Shown here piece by piece: positions 17,729 to 26,596 of a DNA stretch of 64,000 nucleotides. Each line of letters begins with the position of its first letter. Positions within the stretch are counted from its first letter, which is position 1. The DNA comes from Verrucomicrobium sp. BvORR106 (GTDB lineage Bacteria; Verrucomicrobiota; Verrucomicrobiia; Verrucomicrobiales; Verrucomicrobiaceae): NCBI RefSeq assembly GCF_000739655.1, contig NZ_BATR01000016.1:34282-98281 (forward strand), in the 5' to 3' direction. The position numbers were made by a program, and so were the translations under genes. Under the pieces are notes generated by a model. It did not search any database. It was not told where the DNA came from and saw only the letters and a list, made by a program, of their open reading frames with translations.

Positions 17729-18549
17729 CGTAGTTGGAGTTGTGAGGTTTCCATACCTTTGCGACTAATGACACCCAGTAGCCAGCAGTGGTTCGATCAA
17801 TCTCACCTCTCACATTGAGTGCCCGAAGAAGCTCGCGATCTTCGGCGGGACACAGCAAACGCATCCAGCTCGGCATTGGGAAAAGTGAAGCATTCGCCAG
17901 AGTGCCTTCCATTTCGCAGGGCTCCGTCCCAATTGATGGACAGCCCCCAGGGAGAGCCCGGTGTGCGAGATTGGTAAACTGATTGCGCCCCCGGGCGGAG
18001 TGTGCGCGGTTTACACCGTTGGGCGGGTCATCAAGCAGCCAACTCAATGTGGCGGCAGAGCAGTGGCAACAAGTGATGCCGGAGCACTGGGTGACCACCA
18101 TGGCACCGACAGTCCGGCAGATCATGTTGCACTTACGGGTGGTGTATTCCCGGAACCTGCCCCCGCAGCCGTTTTTGCACTTCCTCCCAAGCTTGGACCT
18201 ATGACACATGGACCCCTCAAACTCTCTTTCCCAATATCAGTCACCAGCGAGCATACTTCGTGTGCAGATTTCACATGTAAACCACTCAACACCAACAAGT
18301 TAAACTTCTAATCTCACGTCAGAACGCTAGCACAAATCGCATCATAACTCGTTCAGTATGAAGGGTGAAGCGGGCACACTTGGGCCTATTTTCAACACTA
18401 ACTGCGCTCGCAAAATGCAAGTCTCTAGCCAAAAATGCGCGGCCTGTCGTTGGCATCTGGTCGCCTTGCCTGACAAACAACGCCGGACAAACTAGCTAGG
18501 GTAACAGCGCAAATGTGCGGCTCTCACTTAGCACTCTTCGCGGTGGAAC
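17729..18549. other. 820-base gap with decayed sequence
   Basis: A minus-strand frame (17646-18209) crosses it, but that frame runs over the start of the gene at 17728 and has no coherent domain. Inside lies a fragment related to the secreted protein gene at 18859-19707 (listed separately). The remainder, 18000-18549, shows no gene. Confidence 0.45.
17865..17990 (-). pseudogene. internal fragment of a second decayed paralogue of the gene at 18859-19707
   Basis: This stretch aligns with about 19365-19475. Shared blocks include GGCATTGGG, a CCGTCCCARTTGATGGACAG run followed by CCCCCAG, and an ACTGGTAA-like end. The same blocks are spaced similarly in both places. Outside this segment the similarity fades. 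It is a relic of a duplicated copy. Confidence 0.7.
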
Positions 18550-18825
18550 TCATTTCATCTCACCTCCCAGCACCGCTCGCAGCCCGGCTTTAACGATCTT
18601 GAAAACCCCTACCAGTCCCCAAAAGTAGCCAAGCACCACCGCCACTCCCACAGCGAGGGCCATCACACCCTGGAATCGGCCGATGAACCACCACATGACC
18701 GCTTCGGAGCTCACGGTGGCATAGAACAGGATTGCCCCAGGAAGCCAGACCAACACGAATGCGAGTCCGGTCGCGAGACATCCCAGACTAGCCTGGCCGT
18801 TTGAGTTGAGAGTGTTGCCCGACAT
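18550..18825 (-). CDS. small integral membrane protein
   Basis: A 91-residue protein with two or three hydrophobic spans: about residues 17-38, 43-52 (weak) and 54-75, and a short basic tail. No family recognised. It lies 33 bases downstream of the secreted protein gene on the same strand and is probably co-transcribed with it. Confidence 0.6.
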   Translation of the reverse strand: MSGNTLNSNGQASLGCLATGLAFVLVWLPGAILFYATVSSEAVMWWFIGRFQGVMALAVGVAVVLGYFWGLVGVFKIVKAGLRAVLGGEMK

Positions 18826-18858
18826 GAATCAGAAGAACGAGTTGGCAGGAGGGGCGGC

Positions 18859-19707
18859 TCACTTCGAGTTCAACATCGACTCAACCGCTGCCTTGCCGAG
18901 CAGGACGCCGATACCAAAGGCGATCTCCCCTACTTCCGACTTCGTGGTACCGGTCGTTTCGATCACTTCATGGGCCGTCACGGCCTGCAAAGCGTTGTTG
19001 TAGGTCAGCCTGAGTTTGGTGTGACCGTTGGCCTGGATGATCCCATGCCAATAGAGGGTGTAGTCTACGGTGTAGCGGTGAATGTCCGCCGCAGAAGTCT
19101 TGGACGCCCCGTCCTTCCACTCGATAGAGACATCATTGACCGAGACACTCACGCCCGTCCCAATGGGGTGGACTGACGAGAAGAGAGCCTGGGCTCCCGT
19201 CTGAGTGGAACCGTCTGCAAGCTGCACCTCCGCGTTGAGATCGGCTTCCACCATGAGCAAGAAGCGGTTCTTGAATGCCTGCTCCGTGAGAGTTGCCGAG
19301 TCATTGGTCGAGTCCTGGAGGGTCACGGTCCACTCCCCTACCTGCTTGCCGGTGCCCAGATTGGCATTGGGTGAGGCATAGTACTCTCCGGACAGCTTCC
19401 CATTGCGCTGAGTCCCGTCCCAGTTGATGGACAGCCCCCAGTGGACATCCCGGGTTGTGAACTGGTAACGGTTCCCATCTTTCTTGCCGGCGATGGGGCC
19501 GCTTCCCACCAGCCATCCGCTGATGGACATGTACCCCTGTAGCGAGCCGTCAGCCTTTTCGAAGATGAAGAGCTTCAGCAGTCCATCAAGGCCATGGGTG
19601 ACATTCCGGCAAGTCCCGGAAAACAGGAGGGTCTCGTCGGCAACGGCGACAGGAGCGGCCCCGAGAAGTGAAACCGCGACGCAAAGGGCAGTCAGGAGGG
19701 CTTTCAT
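18859..19707 (-). CDS. secreted hypothetical protein (intact member of a locally multiplied gene)
   Basis: A 282-residue protein with a clear signal peptide (MKALLTALCVAVSLLGAAPV, cleavage near AVADE). The first half is beta-rich (LFSGTCRNVTHGLDGLLKLF, DGSLQGYMSISGWLVGSG, GKLSGEYYAS), recalling lipocalin- or streptavidin-like barrels, but I cannot assign a family. The C-terminal part contains GEIAFGIGVLLGKAAVESML, a hydrophobic helix. Two decayed partial copies of the gene lie at 10807-10978 and 17865-17990. Neighbours are a small membrane protein downstream and a small zinc-ribbon protein upstream. Confidence 0.7.
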   Translation of the reverse strand: MKALLTALCVAVSLLGAAPVAVADETLLFSGTCRNVTHGLDGLLKLFIFEKADGSLQGYMSISGWLVGSGPIAGKKDGNRYQFTTRDVHWGLSINWDGTQRNGKLSGEYYASPNANLGTGKQVGEWTVTLQDSTNDSATLTEQAFKNRFLLMVEADLNAEVQLADGSTQTGAQALFSSVHPIGTGVSVSVNDVSIEWKDGASKTSAADIHRYTVDYTLYWHGIIQANGHTKLRLTYNNALQAVTAHEVIETTGTTKSEVGEIAFGIGVLLGKAAVESMLNSK

Positions 19708-19764
19708 CGAAGTGAGGGATTTAGGTACTAGAGCGAGAACCGGCGGAATCGATAAGGGCTGAAG

Positions 19765-19968
19765 TCAGAACTTCCGGGACATGCCGATGCCGCACTTCGG
19801 GCATTTGGGTTGAAAGTAGGCCGTGGTGGAATAGCCGCAGAATCGACATTCCCAGGCTGGGACCGGGTTCTGAGCGGTGACGGGAGGCTCGGACGGCACC
19901 CGGGCGACGAGTAGCCCTGTGGAAATACCAAGAGCCAAAAGAAGTAGGAGGAGATGGAGGGGTTTCAT
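19765..19968 (-). CDS. small exported or membrane-anchored zinc-ribbon protein
   Basis: A 67-residue protein. A hydrophobic N-terminal segment (LHLLLLLLALGISTGLLVA) is a signal or anchor. The rest holds two CxxC pairs, CRFCG and CPKCG, 15 residues apart, forming a rubredoxin- or zinc-ribbon-type knuckle. Transcribed toward the secreted protein gene, 57 bases away. Role unknown. Confidence 0.6.
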   Translation of the reverse strand: MKPLHLLLLLLALGISTGLLVARVPSEPPVTAQNPVPAWECRFCGYSTTAYFQPKCPKCGIGMSRKF

Positions 19969-20045
19969 AGTCCTGAAGTAAAACTCAAGATCAGGATACT
20001 TGCTCTCATTTTGGAGGCAAGCGCATTTACTCTCAAAATCACAGC

Positions 20046-20300
20046 GTGCGAAAAGCCGTCCACAGCACCCTCTCGAAGATCTTCTGCGATCACATCCGCA
20101 GTTTGAGGGAAAAGGCTGGCATGACGCAGCGAGACCTGGCTGTAGCCTTGGGCCGCGAGCATGGAATGGTGGCGCGGATTGAACTTGGTGAACGACGCGT
20201 AGATTTGGTAGAAGCCTTCGAGCTTTTCAAAGCGCTAAAGGCCGATCCTGAAGCCGAGGCTGCCACAATAATGCGGAAGTTCTCTGCTCTAGGTACATAA
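20046..20300 (+). CDS. XRE-family helix-turn-helix regulator
   Basis: An 84-residue protein starting with GTG. It is almost entirely one HTH_3/Cro-C1 domain: IRSLREKAGMTQRDLAVALG, then REHGMVARIELGERRVDL and VEAFELFKAL. It probably binds DNA as a dimer and may control the adjacent desulfurase gene, 155 bases downstream on the same strand, or the whole modification locus. Similar small regulators often accompany restriction-modification genes (SspB/DndB-type loci included), but the target here is inference. Confidence 0.8.
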   Translation: MRKAVHSTLSKIFCDHIRSLREKAGMTQRDLAVALGREHGMVARIELGERRVDLVEAFELFKALKADPEAEAATIMRKFSALGT

Positions 20301-20455
20301 ACCACTTGTTCACCTACCGTTACCGGTCGCGTGGCACAAGGCAGACCCGAGGAGTGACTGATCGGTCGACTGGTCGACCTGCTTGCACTAAAGCAACCGG
20401 ACTCCAATCTCACAGAATCGGATGGCAAGCTCCTAAAGTGATCTTAGAGTGCACT

Positions 20456-21583
20456 GTGATCTACCTCGACCACAACGCCACAACCCTCCCATTTCCTGAG
20501 GCGATTGATGCGATGCTGCCCTGGCTCCATCACTGCGGCAATCCATCAAGTATCCATGCTACAGGAAGGGAAGCTAGGCGTGCGGTGGAAGCCGCTCGTC
20601 ACAGCGTTGCGGAGTACCTAGGAGCAGAGGCGCAACAGGTCATCTTCACCAGCGGGGCCACTGAAGCTAACAACACCGCTATTCATTCGGCGCTGCTGCG
20701 GCAGCCCTCAAAACGCCATCTGATCACGTCCTCCGTTGAGCATTCTGCTGTATTGGCCTACTGCGATTACTTGGAGCAGCATCACGGCGTCGAGGTCACT
20801 CGCCTTCCCGTAGGCATTGATGGAAGCCTCCCTATGGACGCGCTCCGCAATGCCCTCCGCGATGACACCGCCCTAGTGTCCCTGATGTGGGCGAACAATG
20901 AGACGGGCGTTATGTGGCCCATCAGCGAGTTTACTAAAGTCTGCGTCGAAGCGGGAGTACCATTCCACACGGACGCTGTGCAGGCAGTCGGCAAGGTGCC
21001 GGTACAGTTTGCGACATGCGGCGCCAACTACCTCTCCCTCAGTGGACACAAGTTCGGTGCCCCCAAGGGCATCGGTGCACTCATTGTCGCCGACCCCGAG
21101 CGATTCATGCCACTCCTCCACGGAGGCAAACAGGAACAAGGTCATCGGGGCGGCACCGAGAACGTTGCTCATATCGTGGCGTTAGGAGCTGCCGCTGAGC
21201 AGTCGAAGCTTCAGGGCCGCACGCGGTGGGAAAGAGTGGCTAAACTGCGAGATCAACTGGAAGTTCGGGTCGCCCAACGCTTCCCGGAGGCAGAAGCCCA
21301 TGGAGTGACAGTACTTCGGCTGCCCAACACCTCCAACCTGTACTTCCCCGGCATGGATAGCGATGCCTTGGTCACCTACCTCGACGCCCAAGGCATCGCA
21401 GTGTCCTCTGGCTCGGCTTGCCTGGAAAGCGCCTTGGCGCCCTCTCATGTCATCCTCGCCATGACAGACTCCTACGAACGTGCCAGCGAATCCATTCGCA
21501 TCAGCCTTGGTCCAGCCTCGACGAATGAGGAGGTGCAACGCTTGGTCGACGCTGTGGAGATTTACGCAACGCTAAACGCCTAG
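20456..21583 (+). CDS. cysteine desulfurase, SspA/DndA-like sulfur donor of the phosphorothioation locus
   Basis: A PLP enzyme of 375 residues that releases sulfur from cysteine as an enzyme-bound persulfide. The N-terminus is IYLDHNATTLPFP; SGATEANN (66-73) is part of the cofactor site; HTDAVQAVGK (171-180) and SLSGHKFGAPKGIG carry the PLP lysine, K199; SSGSACLESA carries the catalytic Cys322 on the mobile loop. The frame is open upstream to 20306, but homology begins at IYLDHNATT, so I take the GTG at 20456. It converges on the ssp-like operon and its last bases overlap the end of the GHKL gene by four. Its place beside an SspD-like gene argues for a dedicated donor rather than housekeeping IscS. 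Confidence 0.86.
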   Translation: MIYLDHNATTLPFPEAIDAMLPWLHHCGNPSSIHATGREARRAVEAARHSVAEYLGAEAQQVIFTSGATEANNTAIHSALLRQPSKRHLITSSVEHSAVLAYCDYLEQHHGVEVTRLPVGIDGSLPMDALRNALRDDTALVSLMWANNETGVMWPISEFTKVCVEAGVPFHTDAVQAVGKVPVQFATCGANYLSLSGHKFGAPKGIGALIVADPERFMPLLHGGKQEQGHRGGTENVAHIVALGAAAEQSKLQGRTRWERVAKLRDQLEVRVAQRFPEAEAHGVTVLRLPNTSNLYFPGMDSDALVTYLDAQGIAVSSGSACLESALAPSHVILAMTDSYERASESIRISLGPASTNEEVQRLVDAVEIYATLNA

Positions 21584-23994
21584 TCCCCTAGTGAGGCGAT
21601 GAGATCTTCCATGCCAAAGTTCAGAAGGAACTCGGAGTAATAACTTGAGAATACGTCTCGAAGGTAGTCCTGCAAATCGATGGGCTTCTCTCCCTGCTTG
21701 ATCTCATACTTCTTGTTCTTTGTGATGGTGAAGAGGAAGATAGTGTGGAAGTAAACAGATGAGATGTACTTGTTCTCCGCGAGCTTTTTCTGTTCCACCG
21801 TTATGTTGCCCAGTCGGCTGAGGTAATTTCGCAGAACCTTGCTATCCATATTGATTAGGACCTTTTCGAGGTTACCCTCACCGTCCACCATAGGGTGCAT
21901 CGGAATCCCCCAGCCCATCTCAAGTCCTGATTCTTCCAGTTTCGACCAGGTCAATGCATCCGGTGCATCTGCCGGAGGCGTTTCGAAGACCATCTGATAA
22001 TCAGGCAATCCCATTGGCGGCTCAGCCTCGTCTTCGACTTTCTTTACGTCTTTAGGCTTCTCAACAGGGTCTACGATCTTGACCCAAAATCGACATTCGT
22101 GGTCTTCCGGCCCTCCCAATGTGGCTAGAATCTCGATCTCCTCGCCAACTTTCACTTCACCGGTCGCCCCCAGACCAATTCGGATCGTTCCTTCTTTCGG
22201 GCTGGATTTGCTAATGTCTAACAATTGCTCAGGGGTATCCACCTCACCTGCCTGAGTGCCACCTTCGGTACTGTTGGTGCGGCGCTGGAGAATCGAAACC
22301 TTGAGATCGCCCGGGTCATCACCGCGGTCAAAATAGGAGTCCTCGACATCCGTTGAGAACTGAATGGTTCGGTCCTCTCCATCTGGAATAGAGATAAACT
22401 TGTCCCCGTTCCCAGACTTAAGTTTGAAGAATGAGGGGTATCGCTTCGGGTGAAAGGGCGCTTTTACTTTAGCCTCTTTTGGTTTTTCGGGCTTTTCGGG
22501 CTTCTTCTTCTCTTCGTCCTGCTTTTCGATTTTGAAAGTTTGGGTCAGCAGCTGCATCAGGTCCTTATTGAAGGGCAAATTCTTTGAGAAGGACCTCAGC
22601 AAGTCCTTCGCATCTCCACTCCCTACATCGAAGGTATTCTTCCGCTGCTTGTAAACTTCAGACAACCTACCCTTGATCAGCAGATCCCTTACCATGTTCC
22701 GCAGTTCTTGAGTCTTATCTCCGGACTTCAACCTATCCCGAGAAGCCATGAAGAGCTCTGTCCGGAAGTCGAACTCCAGCCCAGTACAGTCCACATGAAT
22801 CAACAGGTGATTCTTCAGCAACGGCATCTTCAGCGTCGTGGAAATGAATTGTGTACCGATGTGACCATGGACCTGACCATTTAGAGAGAACAGAACGGAC
22901 ATGCCATCGTGAAAGAACTCCGTTTCAATGGCTTCCTTGGTATCCTTGGCAGTTTTACCTTCGACTTTAGCTTTGAAAATGTAGCAGGTGGCCTTGATGG
23001 TTCCGGTGTCTTTGTGTGAGAACTCCTCAGTGAAGTGCTCCTGAATGTACTGATTCTCTTCGCCATCAAGCCGTCTCTTGAGTCCGAAAGTATCACCTTC
23101 CAAAACCTTGTTGTTCGGATACCTCTCAGGACTATCCTTGAGAAAGATTGGTAACGCTGGCTCAAACAGGTACTGATTCAATGCCCGCCGAATCTCCTGA
23201 GGAAGAGCCCCTCGAGTGCCCGACGGAAGCTGGTAGTCAAATAGCTTGATGATGGTCCCGGTAGTGAACTTGCGCCCTGCCAGTCCTATATCCAACTCCG
23301 TAATGGGGAAGCTCGGAATCTTGCCATCGATCTTCAGGTACTCATACCACGTATTCTTCTTCGTCTGCTTCTCCTCTGCTGTCATGGGATGCTTGCGCAC
23401 CAAGGTGAAGCCAAACTCGCCAGATCCGTCAAAGCGCTTTGAACCAATAAGTTGGTAACGATGCTCTCCACAGAAGACGATGGCACCAGTACCGCCCATA
23501 TTGTACTTGCCTTGCACAAACGGTATTTCGTTCTTGTTGCCTCTGAGGAGAGAAAGAAATGTGCGCTCAAAATCTTCAGGATGCTGCCCCTCCCCGTCGT
23601 CGTAGATCGTGAGACAGGGTCTGGGTCGCGAACCGGCAGCTAATATTTGTATCGCATGAGACTGCTTGCGGCGGATTGCCTGGAGATGCCAATTTTTATT
23701 CTCTGGGCTAAAGAACCTCCCAACCGCTTCATGCATAGAATTAGGAGCAACCTCGGACTTGGGATTGATTCCCGACTCCAAGCAACGCCTCATCAAGATA
23801 GCGTCGATTGAGTTCGTGAGTTTCTCTACCAGGGCCGCAATTGGAGACGATTGCTGATTTTCGATGACTCCAATATTATTCTCGTTCCCTCCTAGGGGAG
23901 CCCAGGTTATCGTGCGATCAGTTTCTATCGCGAGAAGGACCTCAACTTCCGACTCTAAGCTTATAAGTTTATCGAACATCGAGAAGCTCATCAT
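21580..23994 (-). CDS. GHKL-type ATPase of the phosphorothioation locus (SspFGH-like module)
   Basis: An 804-residue protein. The N-terminal 200 residues form a GHKL (Hsp90/MutL/histidine-kinase type) ATPase: VEKLTNSIDAIL with E58 and N61, TIYDDGEGQ with D132 and G-boxes, and GKYNMGGTGAIVF (162-174) as the lid glycines. Residues about 480-520 are a Lys/Glu/Pro-rich linker (KKPEKPEKPKEAKVK). The rest is unrecognised and includes a beta-rich domain around 525-660. The start overlaps the upstream stop by four bases. MutL-like conformational switching is plausible. It is last in the operon and probably acts in the restriction arm together with the DGQHR and GIY-YIG proteins (inference). Confidence 0.8.
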   Translation of the reverse strand: MMSFSMFDKLISLESEVEVLLAIETDRTITWAPLGGNENNIGVIENQQSSPIAALVEKLTNSIDAILMRRCLESGINPKSEVAPNSMHEAVGRFFSPENKNWHLQAIRRKQSHAIQILAAGSRPRPCLTIYDDGEGQHPEDFERTFLSLLRGNKNEIPFVQGKYNMGGTGAIVFCGEHRYQLIGSKRFDGSGEFGFTLVRKHPMTAEEKQTKKNTWYEYLKIDGKIPSFPITELDIGLAGRKFTTGTIIKLFDYQLPSGTRGALPQEIRRALNQYLFEPALPIFLKDSPERYPNNKVLEGDTFGLKRRLDGEENQYIQEHFTEEFSHKDTGTIKATCYIFKAKVEGKTAKDTKEAIETEFFHDGMSVLFSLNGQVHGHIGTQFISTTLKMPLLKNHLLIHVDCTGLEFDFRTELFMASRDRLKSGDKTQELRNMVRDLLIKGRLSEVYKQRKNTFDVGSGDAKDLLRSFSKNLPFNKDLMQLLTQTFKIEKQDEEKKKPEKPEKPKEAKVKAPFHPKRYPSFFKLKSGNGDKFISIPDGEDRTIQFSTDVEDSYFDRGDDPGDLKVSILQRRTNSTEGGTQAGEVDTPEQLLDISKSSPKEGTIRIGLGATGEVKVGEEIEILATLGGPEDHECRFWVKIVDPVEKPKDVKKVEDEAEPPMGLPDYQMVFETPPADAPDALTWSKLEESGLEMGWGIPMHPMVDGEGNLEKVLINMDSKVLRNYLSRLGNITVEQKKLAENKYISSVYFHTIFLFTITKNKKYEIKQGEKPIDLQDYLRDVFSSYYSEFLLNFGMEDLIASLGD

Positions 23995-25262
23995 CCACCT
24001 GCTTTAATTCTGGCCGCAGCGGTTTTTGCATCAACCTCGTGCGCATTCATAAATGCTTGCTCAAGCTTGCCATTGTCGCCAGCTTTCAGCAGCCCAGCCA
24101 ACTTAAGCCACATCAATGTGGCACAAGTAAGGTCGGTTTTTGTAACCCGCCGCATCTTGAGATTTGAGGCGTCAAATAGTAGCCCAGCCCATGGAGACAT
24201 CTGTAAGGTTCTGTCGATCTTTGCCAATGCTGGAACTGCGACCTTCAAGTCGATGGAATTTATCTTGCAGTACGCAAGACAGTCACCTAGTACTGACACT
24301 CCAACAGGCCTAAATATGAGCGATCCTCCCGTGAATCCTCCACGGTATGGACCAGCATCAGCTGGCGCTTTAAAATATTGCTTCAGCTCGGAAAAGGAAA
24401 AGGCAAGCAACTGGAAAACTTGCGACATTTCCTTACACATCGAATCTAATTCAATTTTAGGTTTCCTGAGCATCTTGAAGGATGCCATTTGTTTAGTCTT
24501 CCATCCACGTCCTCCCAGCAAGACCCGCTCGATAAAATCATAAAGCGCCTGAATACTTGTGAAAGATTTCTTGTCAGTTACAGCCAAATTCTTGGTTTTG
24601 GACGCAGCAATGACTTCGTTCCGACTCAGGTAAGGATCATGGTACAGGAGCCAACGAGTTACAATCGCAATAGAGTCGTCCTCATCGAGTGCGATAATCT
24701 CTCCGAGCTTCACAGGCTTAGCATATCTATTGAGAGTAGAAAAGAGTCGACGAGTCCGCTCAATTCCTGATGAACTGCCGTTATGCGCAACAAAAATAAC
24801 TGCACACTCTTCTTTGTCGTGCAAGGAGTCCTTCTGAAGAGCCACTTTGATTCCCTCGACTCTATGCTGACCATCGATTGCAAAAATTTTCTCCTGTCCG
24901 GTCAATTCAAGGACACCCACTGAATTCCTCACAAAATCAGTTGGCTCAGAGTAGCGCGAACGTTCTGTCGAATCCAAATCGATTTCAATCCATCTGGGCT
25001 CCCCTTCGTATATCCCTGCGATAACTGCGTTAAAAAAATGTTGCTTCTGATTTCGGATATAGTCGCTAATTTCCGTGGATCTACCGGTCAGCGCCCGTTG
25101 CAACAACTCGTTTAACGTCTTATTTTTGTGTATTTCCTCTGCGGGTTTGAATCTATCGGCGATTTGCCTGAACTGCATTAAAGTAACGTAGTACACCCAA
25201 TCTTCAACCTGACCACGTAAGCAAGGGAGTAGCAGTGGCGACGAAAAGTTAGAAACACTCAT
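23991..25262 (-). CDS. DGQHR-domain protein (DndB-like)
   Basis: A 423-residue protein with the diagnostic DGQHR motif at 130-134 inside KIFAIDGQHRVEGIKVAL. Around it are VGVLELTG and, later, RRLFSTLNRYAKPVKLGEII, the usual second half of the DndB/ParB-like fold. Related domains occur in DndB (a regulator of phosphorothioation) and in DpdB. The start overlaps the stop of the GIY-YIG gene by four bases (ATGA), and its stop overlaps the next start in the same way, so it is tightly coupled. A DNA-sensing or nuclease-partner role is inferred. Confidence 0.85.
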   Translation of the reverse strand: MSVSNFSSPLLLPCLRGQVEDWVYYVTLMQFRQIADRFKPAEEIHKNKTLNELLQRALTGRSTEISDYIRNQKQHFFNAVIAGIYEGEPRWIEIDLDSTERSRYSEPTDFVRNSVGVLELTGQEKIFAIDGQHRVEGIKVALQKDSLHDKEECAVIFVAHNGSSSGIERTRRLFSTLNRYAKPVKLGEIIALDEDDSIAIVTRWLLYHDPYLSRNEVIAASKTKNLAVTDKKSFTSIQALYDFIERVLLGGRGWKTKQMASFKMLRKPKIELDSMCKEMSQVFQLLAFSFSELKQYFKAPADAGPYRGGFTGGSLIFRPVGVSVLGDCLAYCKINSIDLKVAVPALAKIDRTLQMSPWAGLLFDASNLKMRRVTKTDLTCATLMWLKLAGLLKAGDNGKLEQAFMNAHEVDAKTAAARIKAGG

Positions 25263-25747
25263 CTATAGATTTCTTTTTTCAGTTTTCCTAACTTTCCTGG
25301 AAACCTCTCATTGTTCGGAGGCATCAGAGCTTCCAGCAGTTCGTCCTCTGCCTTTCCTGCATCTTTTTCCGACAACGCAGCAAAGTAATAGTAAAGATTG
25401 TTCTCCCAAAGCTTTAACATCTCTCCGACCCAAAATCTTGGCTTGGATGCGTTCACTTCATCAAAATATTGTTGGAAGCGTGTCTGAAAGCTCTGCGCTT
25501 CGGTCTTACCGACGTAAAGGATATATCCACACCACGCAATATTCACGTTATCAGGGCGGACAACAAACGCGTAGACTCCCTGGGCGTTGGGAAGTTGGCC
25601 TTTGTTCTGTTTCTTTGCCTGAATAGATTTCCAATCAAGCTTTACGGTAGGATTGAACGCCATGAACTGTTTTTCCCAAAGACAAAATCGACGAAGGTAA
25701 TTCCGTCCGGAGGAAATTTCACGATTTGTTAGATCATGCTTAGCCAT
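25259..25747 (-). CDS. small GIY-YIG-like nuclease domain protein
   Basis: A 162-residue protein. GVYAFVV (57-63) and GYILYVGKT (74-82) correspond to the GIY and YIG strands. R90 in QTRFQQYF is the expected arginine. EDELLEALMPPNNE (134-147) has the glutamate and asparagine found at the end of GIY-YIG folds. It could cut DNA. It begins three bases after the stop of the SspD-like gene and overlaps the next gene by four. It is the only recognisable nuclease domain of the locus. Confidence 0.7.
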   Translation of the reverse strand: MAKHDLTNREISSGRNYLRRFCLWEKQFMAFNPTVKLDWKSIQAKKQNKGQLPNAQGVYAFVVRPDNVNIAWCGYILYVGKTEAQSFQTRFQQYFDEVNASKPRFWVGEMLKLWENNLYYYFAALSEKDAGKAEDELLEALMPPNNERFPGKLGKLKKEIYR

Positions 25748-25750
25748 ACC

Positions 25751-26596
25751 CTATTTTTGGCACATTAAACAAGCTTCGGTGGGCGTGGTCGACTTTCCGC
25801 TAAACACAGATAATAACTTCCCGTCAGACTTCGGGGCGGCCTCTCTGATCCCGGCCGAGAGCACCCGATCCCGCTCCTTTCGATCCAAGAGTGAACTCAA
25901 GGGAGCACCCTCCATCCAGGTAAAGCGCTTATTAGGATCATTGGGATCAATGGTTTCGTACTTCATAGCTTCTTCAAAGTATTCAGGATACGTCTCCAAG
26001 AGCTTCACCCATTCATAGGGAGCCTGGAAAAAGCAAAAAGTGCAGCCAGAGTTGGTGCGCCCCCACTTCATAAATGTAGGTAGGCCCAGACCGCTATCCT
26101 CCAAGATGCGGACGACACCATCATAGTCGATTCCCGCCTCTTTGAGTGGATAGCGAGTTTTGATGTTTGGCTTCTTGCTAATATAACCCACACGATCCTC
26201 ATCAGCCCGCAGCCCGACATAGCTAACGACGTTGTCGTTGCCAACGTGAGCCTCAAACGGTTTCAGCTTGAGCATCTTCGTGCACCAGCGATTCTGGGGT
26301 GAGGGCAGGTAACCCCCGAAGACCTTGTGCCAGTGGTCAAATCCCGCCTTGGCATTCAGGCGAATGATCTTCTTACCCAACTCAGCCTCCAGCCTGGCAA
26401 GGTACTCATAGGTTTCAGGCAGTTCCTTCTGGGTGTCACAGAAGACATACTCCATACCGTCATGCCGAAATTGCTCCAACCCCTTGACTCTACCGGCCAT
26501 CAGGAGGGCCAGCGCCGAGCTGTCCTTGCCTCCGGACACGTTAAGGACGTGGCGCACAGGAAGGTCGTTGCTGAATTTGACCGTGAGCGGAATCAT
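25751..26596 (-). CDS. sspD: PP-loop ATPase of the phosphoadenosine phosphosulfate reductase family, SspD/DndC-like
   Basis: A 281-residue protein. The ATP-pyrophosphatase loop SGGKDS is at 21-26 and FCDTQKELPETYEYL supports adenylate binding. VGLRADED (127-134) is the adenylation signature of PAPS-reductase relatives. Five cysteines (C105, C185, C188, C276, C279) include two CxxC pairs, GCTFC and ACLMC, suggesting a 4Fe-4S cluster as in DndC. It would activate the DNA backbone phosphate by adenylation so that sulfur from the desulfurase can be transferred. The start overlaps the stop of the ATPase gene by four bases (ATGA). SspD rather than DndC is inferred because no DndD or DndE is present. 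Confidence 0.82.
   Translation of the reverse strand: MIPLTVKFSNDLPVRHVLNVSGGKDSSALALLMAGRVKGLEQFRHDGMEYVFCDTQKELPETYEYLARLEAELGKKIIRLNAKAGFDHWHKVFGGYLPSPQNRWCTKMLKLKPFEAHVGNDNVVSYVGLRADEDRVGYISKKPNIKTRYPLKEAGIDYDGVVRILEDSGLGLPTFMKWGRTNSGCTFCFFQAPYEWVKLLETYPEYFEEAMKYETIDPNDPNKRFTWMEGAPLSSLLDRKERDRVLSAGIREAAPKSDGKLLSVFSGKSTTPTEACLMCQK

Noticed and set aside
17646..18209. 187-codon minus-strand frame
   Set aside because: Overlaps the start of the secreted protein gene at 17728 and contains only a decayed fragment of another gene; composition (Cys, Arg, Trp) is not coding-like.
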